The notes beneath the pieces are model-generated. The model was not told where the DNA came from. It worked only from the letters and a program-made list of their open reading frames with translations, and searched no databases. Below are positions 1-7,584 of a stretch of DNA of 64,000 nt, one piece after another. A program made the position numbers and the translations under genes. Numbering within the stretch: the first letter of the stretch is position 1; the number at the start of each line of letters is the position of its first letter. The stretch is from the NCBI RefSeq assembly GCF_003234175.2, contig NZ_CP126257.1:2604001-2668000 (forward strand), written 5' to 3'. Source of the stretch: Curtobacterium sp. MCSS17_007. GTDB lineage: Bacteria > Actinomycetota > Actinomycetes > Actinomycetales > Microbacteriaceae.

Positions 1-1920
1 GCGCTCGACGCCATCGGCGAGGACGTCATGGGCGGCACGTCGCCGGAGCGCGCCCTCCGCGAGTTCCTCCGACGCGGCGGACAGACCCAGCGCGGACTCG
101 ACGACCTGATGCGTCGGGTCGCCGAGCGTCGCCGCGAGCTCACCAGCCGGAACAACCTCGACGGCACCCTGCAGCAGGTCAAGGAGCTCCTCGACGAGGC
201 CCTGCTCGCCGAACGCGGCGAGCTCGCCCGGAACGTCGACCTCGACGACGGCGACCGCGCACTGGCCGAGATGCAGCTCGACAGCCTGCCGCCGTCGCCC
301 GCGAGCGCCGTGCAGGAGCTGAACGGGTACGACTGGAAGAGCCCGACGGCCCGGCAGAAGTACGACGAGATCAAGGACCTGCTCGGGCGCGAGGTCCTCG
401 ACCAGCGCTTCGCCGGTGTGAAGCAGGCGCTCGAGAACGCCTCCGACGAGGACCGCGCGGCCGTGTCCGAGATGATGCGCGACCTCAACCAGCTGCTCGA
501 GGACCACCGACGCGGCACCGACACGCAGGAGCAGTTCGACGCCTTCACGGCGCAGCACGGGCAGCACTTCCCGTCGGAGCCGAAGAACGTCGAGGAGCTG
601 CTCGACGACCTCGCCGCCCGGGCCGCGGCCGCCCAGCGCATGCGGAACTCGATGACCCAGGAGCAGCGGGACGAACTCGACGCCCTGGCGCAGCAGGCGT
701 TCGGCTCGCCGGACCTGATGGGCCAGCTCGGGCAGCTCGACGACAACCTGCGCGCGCTCCGTCCCGGCGAGGACTGGGGCGGTTCGGAGCGCATGGACGG
801 CGAGCAGGGCCTCGGCCTCGGCGACGGCACCGGGGTGTTCCAGGACATCGCCGACCTCGACGCCCTGGCCGAGCAGCTCGCGCAGTCCGGGCCGGGGTCC
901 GACCTGGCCGACCTCGACCTCGACGCCCTGCAGCGTCAGCTCGGGGACGAGGCAACGGTCGACGCCCGCACCCTGCAGCGGTTGGAGCAGGCACTCCGCA
1001 ACTCAGGCGCGGTCAAGCGCGGCTCGGACGGACAGCTCCGCCTGACCCCGAAGGCGATGCGGCAACTCGGCAAGAGCCTGCTCAAGGACGTCGCCGAGCG
1101 GATGTCCGGGCGGCAGGGTGCCCGCGACCTCCGCCGGTCGGGTGCCTCCGGCGAGCCCTCCGGTGCGACCCGCCCGTGGGCGTTCGGCGACACCGAGCCG
1201 TGGGACCTCCCCCGGTCGATCACGAACGCCCTCGTGCGCACCGCCGCGGACGGCAGGTCCGGGCCCGGCGTGCGCCTGACGATCGACGACGTCGAGGTGC
1301 AGGAGACCGAGGCGCGGACGCAGGCCTGTGTCGCGTTGCTCGTCGACACCTCGTTCTCGATGGCGATGGAGGACCGCTGGGTCCCGATGAAGCGAACCGC
1401 CCTCGCGCTGCACACCCTCGTCAGCACACGGTTCCGCGGCGACGACCTGCAGCTCATCGCGTTCGGGCGCGAGGCCGAGGTCATGGACGTCGACCAGCTC
1501 GTCGGCCTCGACGCGCAGTGGGACAAGGGCACGAACCTGCACCACGCCCTGCTCCTGGCGAACCGGCACTTCCGGAAGCACCCGACGGTGCAGCCCGTGC
1601 TCCTGATCGTGACCGACGGCGAGCCGACGTCGCACCTCGAGCCGAACGGTCAGGTGTGGTTCGGGTACCCGCCCGACCCGGTGACGATCGCACTGACGGT
1701 GCGGGAGCTCGAGAACGCCGGGCGGCTGGGCGCGCAGACGACGTTCTTCCGGCTCGGTGACGACCCCGGGCTCGCGCGCTTCATCGACGCGATGGCTCGA
1801 CGCGTGGACGGGTCGGTCGTCGCGCCCGAGAACGACGACCTCGGCGTCGCCGTGGTCGGCTCGTACCTGGGTGCACGTCGGGGCGGCACGTCCCCGTTCG
1901 GCGACGACTGGGCGGGCTGA
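1..1920 (+). CDS. VWA-domain protein, 5' end outside window
   Basis: The reading frame is open from base 1, so the true start lies upstream; an internal ATG at 28 is not convincing because the frame and charged helical sequence continue before it. About 640 residues are visible. The first ~430 residues are charged and predicted helical, rich in D, E, R and Q. A von Willebrand A domain follows: the MIDAS motif DTSFS begins at residue 440 counted from the ATG at 28, GTN comes later and TDGE near 530, so the metal site is complete. In actinobacteria such proteins often follow a MoxR/Mg-chelatase-type AAA ATPase, with which they could form a metal- or cofactor-insertion or chaperone complex; that partner would be upstream and is not seen. 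Function unproven. Confidence 0.85.
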   Translation, partial: ALDAIGEDVMGGTSPERALREFLRRGGQTQRGLDDLMRRVAERRRELTSRNNLDGTLQQVKELLDEALLAERGELARNVDLDDGDRALAEMQLDSLPPSPASAVQELNGYDWKSPTARQKYDEIKDLLGREVLDQRFAGVKQALENASDEDRAAVSEMMRDLNQLLEDHRRGTDTQEQFDAFTAQHGQHFPSEPKNVEELLDDLAARAAAAQRMRNSMTQEQRDELDALAQQAFGSPDLMGQLGQLDDNLRALRPGEDWGGSERMDGEQGLGLGDGTGVFQDIADLDALAEQLAQSGPGSDLADLDLDALQRQLGDEATVDARTLQRLEQALRNSGAVKRGSDGQLRLTPKAMRQLGKSLLKDVAERMSGRQGARDLRRSGASGEPSGATRPWAFGDTEPWDLPRSITNALVRTAADGRSGPGVRLTIDDVEVQETEARTQACVALLVDTSFSMAMEDRWVPMKRTALALHTLVSTRFRGDDLQLIAFGREAEVMDVDQLVGLDAQWDKGTNLHHALLLANRHFRKHPTVQPVLLIVTDGEPTSHLEPNGQVWFGYPPDPVTIALTVRELENAGRLGAQTTFFRLGDDPGLARFIDAMARRVDGSVVAPENDDLGVAVVGSYLGARRGGTSPFGDDWAG

Positions 1921-1930
1921 GCCCGACCAG

Positions 1931-1982
1931 CTGACGGCCGGGAGGCGCGGCGCCGTCCGGCACCGCGCCTCCCGTCCGTCAG
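1931..1982. repeat. Palindromic element copy 1 (terminator-like)
   Basis: Twenty-base arms starting CTGACGG, with one mismatch, around a 12-nt loop. It lies between converging genes and could terminate both. Its right edge contains the TGA stop of the minus-strand SCO1664-family gene. No T-run follows on either strand. Confidence 0.8.
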
Positions 1983-2755
1983 AAGAGCGGCCAGGGCACG
2001 GCGGGGCCGTTGCCGGGCGGCGGGGGGAACATCCCGACCGCCCGGAGCGCGGCGCATCGTGCGCGGAGGTTGTCGACCTCGCCGCGGGTCAGGTGCTCGG
2101 CGAGCGCGACGCCGAGGTCCCCGCGGAGCGCCTCGGACACGCGGTCGAGCCCCTCGAGCTCGTCGGGGTCGAGCGGCTCCCCGATCCAGCCCCACAGGAC
2201 CGTGCGGAGCTTGTGCTCGACGTGGAAGGTCAGCCCGTGGTCGACGCCGTACCGGTGCCCGTCCGGCATCGCGAGCACGTGCCCGCCCTTCCGGTCGGCG
2301 TTGTTCACGACGACGTCGAACACGGCCATCCGGCGGAGCGCCGCGGTGTCCTCGTGCACGAGCGTGACGGGCTGGTCGTGCTCGTCGATCGCCTCGAGCA
2401 CGGGCAGCCACGGGGAGCCCTCGGCGTCGGCCTCGTCGGTCGGGACCAGGTCGACGGCGTCCTGCTCCGCGTCGACGTCCTGCCAGCGCTGGACCATGCC
2501 GGGGCCGAAGGGCCCGTCGCCGAGCCACGTGGGCGGCACGATGCCCCACCCGAAGGCCTCGGAGACCAGGTGGGCGGCGACCTCCCGCCCGGCCAGCGTG
2601 CCCTCGGGGAAGTCCCACAGCGGGCGCTCCCCCTCGATGGGCTTGTACACGACGGACGCGCCGTCGAGGTCGGCCAGGAAGGTGGCGTTCGACGCCTCGC
2701 GGATCCGCGCCCGGATGGTGAGGGAGCCGTCGTGCTGTGGTGCGCCGTCGCTCAT
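1979..2755 (-). CDS. SCO1664 family protein (kinase-like fold)
   Basis: 258 residues, typical for this actinobacterial family (TIGR03843 type), whose members show distant similarity to phosphatidylinositol 3/4-kinases. Supporting motifs are VVYKP near residue 35 (possible nucleotide-site lysine), NNADRKGGH near 155 and GVDHGLTFH near 170, which resemble a catalytic loop and a metal-binding DxG. ATG start; the start overlaps the DUF3090 stop by four bases (ATGA), so translation is probably coupled. The family usually travels with DUF3090 and an MSMEG_4193-type phosphomutase, as here. No substrate is known. Confidence 0.85.
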   Translation of the reverse strand: MSDGAPQHDGSLTIRARIREASNATFLADLDGASVVYKPIEGERPLWDFPEGTLAGREVAAHLVSEAFGWGIVPPTWLGDGPFGPGMVQRWQDVDAEQDAVDLVPTDEADAEGSPWLPVLEAIDEHDQPVTLVHEDTAALRRMAVFDVVVNNADRKGGHVLAMPDGHRYGVDHGLTFHVEHKLRTVLWGWIGEPLDPDELEGLDRVSEALRGDLGVALAEHLTRGEVDNLRARCAALRAVGMFPPPPGNGPAVPWPLF

Positions 2756-3279
2756 GCGTCGCCGGGGCGCCGACCCGCTGCGACGACCTCGCGCGTGCGT
2801 TCGACGAAGGCCCGCGCGCTGCCGACCGGGATCTTCACCTGGAAGACCTCGGCGGGCTCGGGGATCTCGACGACGGCCTCGACCTCGTCACCGTCCTCGT
2901 TCGTCTCGGTGACGATCTCGAGCTCGTCCTCGATCGGGTACGCCTCGATGACCACCTGCGCCGTCGCCGGGTCGAACCCGAGGCTGAGCGCTCCGGCACG
3001 GAACTCCGGCTCCACCGGCTGGTCGAGCGGAGCCGCGTCGCGGAGCTCGGACGGCACCGTGGGCGGGACGCTGAACCGGTTGTCGTCGACGGTCGCGACC
3101 TCGTCGAGGAGTTCGGCGACCTTGTCGGCGAGGACCGCTGACTGCTCCTTCTCGAGCGCGACGCTGGTCACCCGCTTGCCGTCGCGCGCCTGCAGGTAGA
3201 AGGCGCGCTCGCCCGGGCGGCCGACCGTCCCGACGACGAGACGTTCCGGCCAGTCGAAGCCGTGCACGATGGTGGGCAT
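2752..3279 (-). CDS. DUF3090 domain-containing protein
   Basis: 175 residues covering the whole DUF3090 family length. It has no visible enzyme motif; the sequence alternates beta-rich stretches (VVGTVGRPGERAFYLQ near the N-terminus) with an acidic segment (NEDGDEVEAVVEIPE). It is the middle gene of the conserved trio phosphomutase, DUF3090, SCO1664-like, all on the minus strand. The ATG start is supported by a TACAAT box ending 6 nt upstream, which suggests a leaderless message. Function unknown; co-conservation suggests action with the kinase-like neighbour. Confidence 0.88.
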   Translation of the reverse strand: MPTIVHGFDWPERLVVGTVGRPGERAFYLQARDGKRVTSVALEKEQSAVLADKVAELLDEVATVDDNRFSVPPTVPSELRDAAPLDQPVEPEFRAGALSLGFDPATAQVVIEAYPIEDELEIVTETNEDGDEVEAVVEIPEPAEVFQVKIPVGSARAFVERTREVVAAGRRPGDA

Positions 3280-3285
3280 GACCCG

Positions 3286-3291
3286 ATTGTA
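3286..3291 (-). promoter_or_regulatory. -10 box of DUF3090 gene, leaderless
   Basis: TACAAT on the minus strand with a 6-nt spacer to the ATG at 3279 and no Shine-Dalgarno. Confidence 0.6.
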
Positions 3292-3312
3292 GGAGCGGTC
3301 GGCTCCGTCCGT

Positions 3313-4047
3313 TCAGGGTCGTTCGTTCCCCGTACCGGACCCGTCCGCGGTCGCCTCGGTCGCGTGGCCCGCACCCCCGCCGACCGCGGCGTCACCACTC
3401 GGTGCGGGTGCAGCTGCGAGCCACGACAGGTCCCCGGAGTCCGTGTTCGTCGCGACGACCTCCGGCCGGTGCTCCCCGTACCGGACGACGGACACCGACG
3501 CCGGCCCGACGGCGATCCGCTGGAACAGGTCGAGGTGCATTCCGAGCGCGTCGGCGAGCACGGACTTGACGATGTCGCCGTGGCTCACCGCGACCCAGAC
3601 CGCCCTCGGACCGTGCGCCGCCTCGACCTCGGCATCGATGCGGCGGACCGCGGCGACGGCGCGGGACTGCATCGTCTGCATGGACTCACCGCCCGGGAAC
3701 ACCACGGCGCTCGGGTTCGCCTGCACGGTGCGCCACAGCGGCTCCTTCGCCAGGTCCGCGAGCTTCCGGCCCTGCCAGTCCCCGTAGTCGGCCTCGGTGA
3801 TCGCCCGCTCGACCCGCACGTCGGGGGTGCCCTGCTGGCGAGCGAGGAGTGCCCGCGCGGTCTGCCGGCACCGCTCGAGCGGGCTCGTCACGAGCGCGGC
3901 GAGCGGGATCGGGGCGATGCGCTCGGCTGCGCGGTCCGCCTGCTCCCGGCCGACCCGGTCGAGGGCCACCCCGGCGGTGCGGCCCGCCAGGACCCCGGTC
4001 GCGTTCGCGGTGGTGCGTCCGTGCCGGACGAGGAGGACGGTCGCCAT
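3313..4047 (-). CDS. Histidine phosphatase, MSMEG_4193-type phosphomutase
   Basis: 244 residues of the histidine phosphatase (phosphoglycerate mutase-like) superfamily. The phosphohistidine motif LVRHGRT starts at residue 5, SPLERCRQTA follows near 60, and the second catalytic histidine lies in VAVSHGDIV near 160. The last ~40 residues are a low-complexity Ala/Gly tail. The ATG at 4047 is chosen because the RHG motif must be close to the N-terminus and a TAGGAT box ends 7 nt upstream; upstream in-frame codons overlap the divergent BLUF gene. It is first of the conserved trio with DUF3090 and the SCO1664-like protein. Physiological substrate unknown. Confidence 0.88.
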   Translation of the reverse strand: MATVLLVRHGRTTANATGVLAGRTAGVALDRVGREQADRAAERIAPIPLAALVTSPLERCRQTARALLARQQGTPDVRVERAITEADYGDWQGRKLADLAKEPLWRTVQANPSAVVFPGGESMQTMQSRAVAAVRRIDAEVEAAHGPRAVWVAVSHGDIVKSVLADALGMHLDLFQRIAVGPASVSVVRYGEHRPEVVATNTDSGDLSWLAAAPAPSGDAAVGGGAGHATEATADGSGTGNERP

Positions 4048-4054
4048 GTGCTCG

Positions 4055-4060
4055 ATCCTA
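4055..4060 (-). promoter_or_regulatory. -10 box of phosphomutase gene, leaderless
   Basis: TAGGAT on the minus strand, 7-nt spacer to the ATG at 4047. Confidence 0.6.
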
Positions 4061-4137
4061 GGCAGTGTCCCCGAGCCGCGCGGAGCGGATGGCGGACAGT
4101 GGCCGGGCCCGTCCGCGACATGCACGAAGATGGAGCG

Positions 4138-4566
4138 GTGCTCGTCTCCATCGTCTACATGAGCCGGTCCGCCGTCCCCTTCGACGACGCTGCGCTGGCC
4201 GAACTCCTCCGCGAGGCCCGGCTCCGCAACGAAGCGCTCGGCGTCTCCGGCCTGCTCGTCGCGAAGGGCGGCCGGTTCATGCAGCTGCTCGAGGGCCCGG
4301 TGTGGAGCGTCGACGACCGCTTCGGCGCGATCGCTCGGGACCCCCGGCACGGCGAGGTCAAGTCGCTGATCCGCGAGGACATCGAGCGACGACGGTTCGA
4401 CGGGTGGTCGATGGCCTACCGGTCGCTCGACGACGCCGACGTGGCGACCGAGGAGGGCTTCAGCCCGTTCCTGTCCGGCACGATGGACTTCACGCCGGAG
4501 TTCGACGGCACGAGCGCCGCATGGCTGCTCAAGTGGTTCCGCGACCGGGAGCTCACCGACCGCTGA
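4138..4566 (+). CDS. BLUF-domain blue-light sensor 1
   Basis: 142 residues: a BLUF flavin photoreceptor domain with a short C-terminal helix and no output domain. Counting from the GTG at 4138, the flavin-contacting residues are Tyr7 (IVYMSRS), Asn31 (LRNEALGVSG) and Gln49 (RFMQLLEG), and the Trp-x-Met of the signalling strand is at 90-92, so the photocycle should be intact. Start could instead be ATG 4120; GTG was preferred because the domain begins there and purine-rich GAAGATGGAG precedes it. A standalone BLUF usually works by touching a separate partner; the neighbouring TetR-type regulator is an obvious candidate, but this is inference. A close paralogue is at 5268-5738. Confidence 0.9.
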   Translation: MLVSIVYMSRSAVPFDDAALAELLREARLRNEALGVSGLLVAKGGRFMQLLEGPVWSVDDRFGAIARDPRHGEVKSLIREDIERRRFDGWSMAYRSLDDADVATEEGFSPFLSGTMDFTPEFDGTSAAWLLKWFRDRELTDR

Positions 4567-4578
4567 CGCGCGAGCCGC

Positions 4579-5190
4579 TCAGTGTGTCGTGCCGAAGGTG
4601 TCCGCGACCACCCCGAGCAGGCGCGCCCGGTGGGCCGGGGCCGCGGTCGCGTGCACGACCATCCGCCACATCACCGCCACGGCGGGGTCGAGGTCTGCCC
4701 GTCCGCTCCGGACCTCGGCGACGAGCTGCACGCCCGTGAAGTACGGCACGACCGACCCGCCGAGCTCCTCGGCCGTCAAGTCGGTGCGGAGTTCCCCGCT
4801 GCCGAGGGCGAGCCGGAACACGTCCACGATCCCGCCGATCCACTGCTCGTAGAACGACGACGTCGCTCCGGAGAACTCGCCGCGCTCGAGCGACAGCCGG
4901 ATGCCGGCACGGACGATCGGGTCGGTGCGGAGCAGGTCCGCGATCTGCTTCGACGCTCCGATCAGCGCGGCCACCGGCGACGTGGCGTCGTGGCTCACCT
5001 CGGCGAACGTCCGCGCGTTCTGCTCGTCGATCACGCCGAGGGCGAGCGCCAGCTTCGTCGGGAAGTGGAAGTGCAGCGTCCCCTGCGCCACGTGGGCGCG
5101 CCGCGCGACGGCGGCGATCGACGTGGCGGCGAAGCCGACCCGGTCGAACTCCTCCGCCGCGGCCACCAGGATCTGCTCACGTTTCCCCAC
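4579..5190 (-). CDS. TetR family regulator, ScbR/gamma-butyrolactone-receptor-like
   Basis: 203 residues. An N-terminal TetR helix-turn-helix (about 3-50) contains QGTLHFHFPTKLAL, close to the KGALYFHF type seen in gamma-butyrolactone receptors of the ScbR/ArpA group. The C-terminal segment DPIVRAGIRLSLERGEFSG also resembles that group. The GTG at 5190 is used because sequence farther upstream lies in a hairpin repeat. A GTGAC-N4-GTCAC inverted repeat abuts the start codon and may be an autoregulatory operator. It sits between two BLUF genes, so a light-responsive regulator-sensor set is possible. Ligand not deducible. Confidence 0.82.
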   Translation of the reverse strand: MGKREQILVAAAEEFDRVGFAATSIAAVARRAHVAQGTLHFHFPTKLALALGVIDEQNARTFAEVSHDATSPVAALIGASKQIADLLRTDPIVRAGIRLSLERGEFSGATSSFYEQWIGGIVDVFRLALGSGELRTDLTAEELGGSVVPYFTGVQLVAEVRSGRADLDPAVAVMWRMVVHATAAPAHRARLLGVVADTFGTTH

Positions 5191-5204
5191 GTGACCAGTG
5201 TCAC
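5191..5204. promoter_or_regulatory. Candidate TetR operator
   Basis: Perfect inverted repeat GTGAC-CAGT-GTCAC touching the start codon of the TetR/ScbR-like gene. Position suits autorepression. Arms of only five bases make chance possible. Confidence 0.4.
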
Positions 5205-5246
5205 GGACGGGAGGCACGGTGCGGGCCTGCACCGTGCCTCCAGTCC
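5205..5246. repeat. Palindromic element copy 2
   Basis: Arms GGACGGGAGGCACGGTGC and its complement with one mismatch, loop of six. It fills most of the 77-bp gap between the second BLUF gene (stop 5268) and the TetR gene (start 5190), both on the minus strand, so it can end the first transcript but also crowds the TetR promoter. Confidence 0.8.
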
Positions 5247-5267
5247 GAGGGTGGTCCCGCCTCGTCG

Positions 5268-5738
5268 CTACGCGGCGTGACGAGCCAGGGTCATCCGCTC
5301 CTCGGGGACGTCCTGCAGGTCACGACCGCGGAACCAGCGGAGCAGCCAGTCGGCCGGCGAGCCGGCCAGGTCGGCCGGCAGTCCCGAACGCTCGGTGAGG
5401 AAGGTGCTGAAACCGGGCTCCTCGCGGACCTCGAGGTCCGAGGGGTTGCCGAACGCCATGGACCAGCCGTCGAAGCGGCGGGTGTCGATGTCCTCGCGGG
5501 AGAGCGACTTCACGCCGTGGTGCCGGGTGTCCCGCTCGATCGCGGCGAAACGGTCCTCGACGCTCCAGGCCGGGCCCTCGAGCACCTGCATGAAGCGGCC
5601 GCCCTTGGCGAGCAGGAGTCCGGAGACGCCGAGCGCGTCGTTGCGCAGGCGGGCTTCACGGAGCATGGCGACCAGCTGGTCGTCGGTCATCTCGTCGACG
5701 GCGACGGACATGTACACGAGTGAGGTGAGTTGCGTCAT
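5268..5738 (-). CDS. BLUF-domain blue-light sensor 2
   Basis: 156 residues, a paralogue of the BLUF protein at 4138-4566. Flavin-site residues are Tyr9 (LVYMSVA), Asn33 (LRNDALGVSG) and Gln51 (RFMQVLEG), with FDGWSMAF carrying the signalling Trp and Met. The C-terminal ~45 residues (PADWLLRWFRGRDL) match the tail of the first copy and probably form the capping helices. No output domain is fused. The gene reads towards the TetR/ScbR-like gene but a hairpin repeat separates them. ATG start. Divergent from the PepSY gene, with a strong hairpin in the shared upstream region. Confidence 0.9.
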   Translation of the reverse strand: MTQLTSLVYMSVAVDEMTDDQLVAMLREARLRNDALGVSGLLLAKGGRFMQVLEGPAWSVEDRFAAIERDTRHHGVKSLSREDIDTRRFDGWSMAFGNPSDLEVREEPGFSTFLTERSGLPADLAGSPADWLLRWFRGRDLQDVPEERMTLARHAA

Positions 5739-5781
5739 CGGCGCCAGTCTGTGTCCTGCTCCGGTGCAGGGTCAACGCGGT

Positions 5782-5817
5782 CGTCCGCACACCGCAGTGG
5801 AGTGCGGTGTGCGGACG
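5782..5817. repeat. Perfect 15-bp-stem hairpin between divergent genes
   Basis: Arms CGTCCGCACACCGCA and its exact complement, loop GTGGAG. It lies about 44 bp upstream of the BLUF gene and upstream of the PepSY gene, where a terminator has no obvious gene to end. It may be a cruciform regulatory site or shield the two promoters from each other. Confidence 0.7.
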
Positions 5818-5838
5818 GACACGCCGTCGGACGGCAGT

Positions 5839-5855
5839 CTCTACATCTTGTAGAG
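5839..5855. promoter_or_regulatory. Candidate operator of PepSY gene
   Basis: Perfect inverted repeat CTCTACA-TCT-TGTAGAG. Its right arm includes TAGAGT (5851-5856), a plausible -10 box for the PepSY gene, so a bound repressor would block the promoter. The TACA...TGTA core resembles BlaI/CopY-type operators, though these usually have a two-base gap. Confidence 0.55.
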
Positions 5856-5874
5856 TCAACGGTCGTGCGGCACG

Positions 5875-7308
5875 GTGTCGCGCCCGACCGTCGACAGGAC
5901 CCGCGCTCCGATGCCCAGCACCGCCACGCCGCCGTCACGGGGCTGGTTCGCCCAGCTCCTCCTCCGCCTGCACTTCACCGCCGGGCTCTTCGTGGGGCCG
6001 TTCATCCTGGTGGCCGCACTCTCCGGGGCCCTGTACGCGCTCGCGCCGACGATCGAGCAAGGCCTGTACCGGCACGAGCTGACGGCGCCGTCGTCCGCGC
6101 CCGCGCTCCCCCTCGCCGACCAGGTCGCCGCCGCCGAGCGGTACGTCGCGGAGCACCACCCGGACGACACCGTCGCCGAGGTCCGCCCGGCCCCCGCACC
6201 CGGGACGACGACGCGCGTGATGTTCACCGAGGAGGGCCTGCTCGAGTCCCAGACCCGCGCGGTGTTCGTCGACCCCGGTGACGCCGCGGTGCGCGGGGAC
6301 CTGCCCGTCTACGGCACCTCCGGGTCGCTGCCCTTCCGCACCTGGATCAGCACCGTGCACCGCAGCCTGTTCCTCGGCGACGTCGGGCGGCTCTACAGCG
6401 AGACCGCGGCCTCGTGGCTCGGCATCGTGTCCCTCGCCGGCATCGCGCTCTGGGCGTTCCGCATCCGCCGTGCCCGTCGGAAGCGCGACCTGGTGCTGCC
6501 GGACAACCGGGTGACCGGCTACCGGCGGACCTTCTCGTGGCACGCGGCGACAGGCGCGTGGGTGCTCCTCGGCGCGCTGTTCCTGTCGGCGACGGGCATC
6601 ACGTGGTCGCACTTCGCGGGCGACAACGTGACGGCGCTCCGGTCGGCGCTCAGCTGGCAGGCGCCGACGGTCGACACCGCGCTCGACGGGTCGGCGTCGA
6701 TGTCGGGCGGTGAGCACGCGGGGCACCACGGCGGCGGTCCCATGTCGATGGGCGCCGCTGCGACGACGACGCCGGAGCAGTTCGACGAGGTGCTCGCAGT
6801 CGCCCGCGACTCCGGCGTGCGCGCCGCCGAGATCCGGATCCGCCCGCCGGCGACGGCCGACACCGCGTGGACCGTCGAGGAGATCAAGCTCAGCTGGCCG
6901 GTCGCGATGAACGCGGTCGCGGTCGACCCGAGCACGATGACGGCGGTGTCGCAGGTCACGTGGGCCGACTACCCGCCGATGGCGGAGGCCGCCAAGCTCG
7001 GCATCAACACGCACATGGGGGCGCTGTTCGGGCTGGCGAACCAGCTCGTGCTGTTCCTGGCGGCGCTCGGGATCGCGGCGATGGTCGTGTTCGGGTACGT
7101 CATGTGGTGGCAGCGACGCCCCGCCGGTGCGCGCGTCGGCCGTACCCCCGCTGCGGGTGCACTCGCGCGTGCCCCTTGGTGGGGCACAGCGGCGGTGGTC
7201 GTCGTGGCGGTCGGCCTCGCACTGCTGCTGCCGGTCGTCGGGGTGACCCTGCTCGGGTTCCTGCTGGTGGACGCGCTGGTCACGACGTTCCGTCGGCCGC
7301 GGACCTGA
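5875..7308 (+). CDS. PepSY-associated transmembrane protein
   Basis: 477 residues with a PepSY_TM architecture. TM1 (~28-55) contains RLHFTAGLFVGP with the conserved His. A periplasmic segment follows, then VHRSLFLGDVGRLY and TM2 (~175-200), FSWHAATGAWVL and TM3 (~225-245), an extracellular loop with a PepSY-like part around 300-345, TM4 (~378-405, ending VMWW) and TM5 (~430-460). The loop has a His/Met-rich patch (GGEHAGHHGGGPMSMG, near 280-295) that may bind copper or iron. Family members are linked to iron or siderophore reduction and metal handling. The start could be GTG 5875 or ATG 5911; TAGAGT at 5851 fits either. Confidence 0.88.
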   Translation: MSRPTVDRTRAPMPSTATPPSRGWFAQLLLRLHFTAGLFVGPFILVAALSGALYALAPTIEQGLYRHELTAPSSAPALPLADQVAAAERYVAEHHPDDTVAEVRPAPAPGTTTRVMFTEEGLLESQTRAVFVDPGDAAVRGDLPVYGTSGSLPFRTWISTVHRSLFLGDVGRLYSETAASWLGIVSLAGIALWAFRIRRARRKRDLVLPDNRVTGYRRTFSWHAATGAWVLLGALFLSATGITWSHFAGDNVTALRSALSWQAPTVDTALDGSASMSGGEHAGHHGGGPMSMGAAATTTPEQFDEVLAVARDSGVRAAEIRIRPPATADTAWTVEEIKLSWPVAMNAVAVDPSTMTAVSQVTWADYPPMAEAAKLGINTHMGALFGLANQLVLFLAALGIAAMVVFGYVMWWQRRPAGARVGRTPAAGALARAPWWGTAAVVVVAVGLALLLPVVGVTLLGFLLVDALVTTFRRPRT

Positions 7309-7341
7309 GTCGCGGCGGGCCCGGGCGCAGACTGCTGGCGG

Positions 7342-7482
7342 TCAGCGGAGCCCGCCGACGACGGCGGTCCAGACGATGAACGCGGCGACGATCGGTGCCG
7401 CGGTCCAGACGCAGATCGCCAGGATCCGCCTGGCGCGCGGGGACTTCGGGGCCCAGCCACCGCGACCGGAGGGCATCGTCAT
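7342..7482 (-). CDS. Small single-pass membrane protein
   Basis: 46 residues from ATG 7482 (or ATG 7476). A short basic N-terminus (GGWAPKSPRARR) is followed by one hydrophobic helix at about 20-44, giving an N-in, C-out prediction. It lies convergent to the PepSY gene with a 33-bp gap. No family recognised; coding is supported by the positive-inside layout and GC3 bias rather than homology. Confidence 0.5.
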   Translation of the reverse strand: MTMPSGRGGWAPKSPRARRILAICVWTAAPIVAAFIVWTAVVGGLR

Positions 7483-7526
7483 GGGACCGACGGTACACAG
7501 GTGCGCTGACCGGGCGCCGCACCGAC

Positions 7527-7568
7527 GGACGGGAGGCACGGTGCCAGCTGGCACCGTGCCTCCCGTCC
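7527..7568. repeat. Palindromic element copy 3 (perfect)
   Basis: A 42-base perfect palindrome with two 21-base arms and no loop, beginning GGACGGGAGGCACGGTGC. It is the cleanest copy of the family. It follows the hxlA stop (minus strand) by 16 bases and precedes the small membrane gene, so it is placed as an hxlBA terminator. Confidence 0.88.
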
Positions 7569-7584
7569 TGACACGTGGCGCGGA

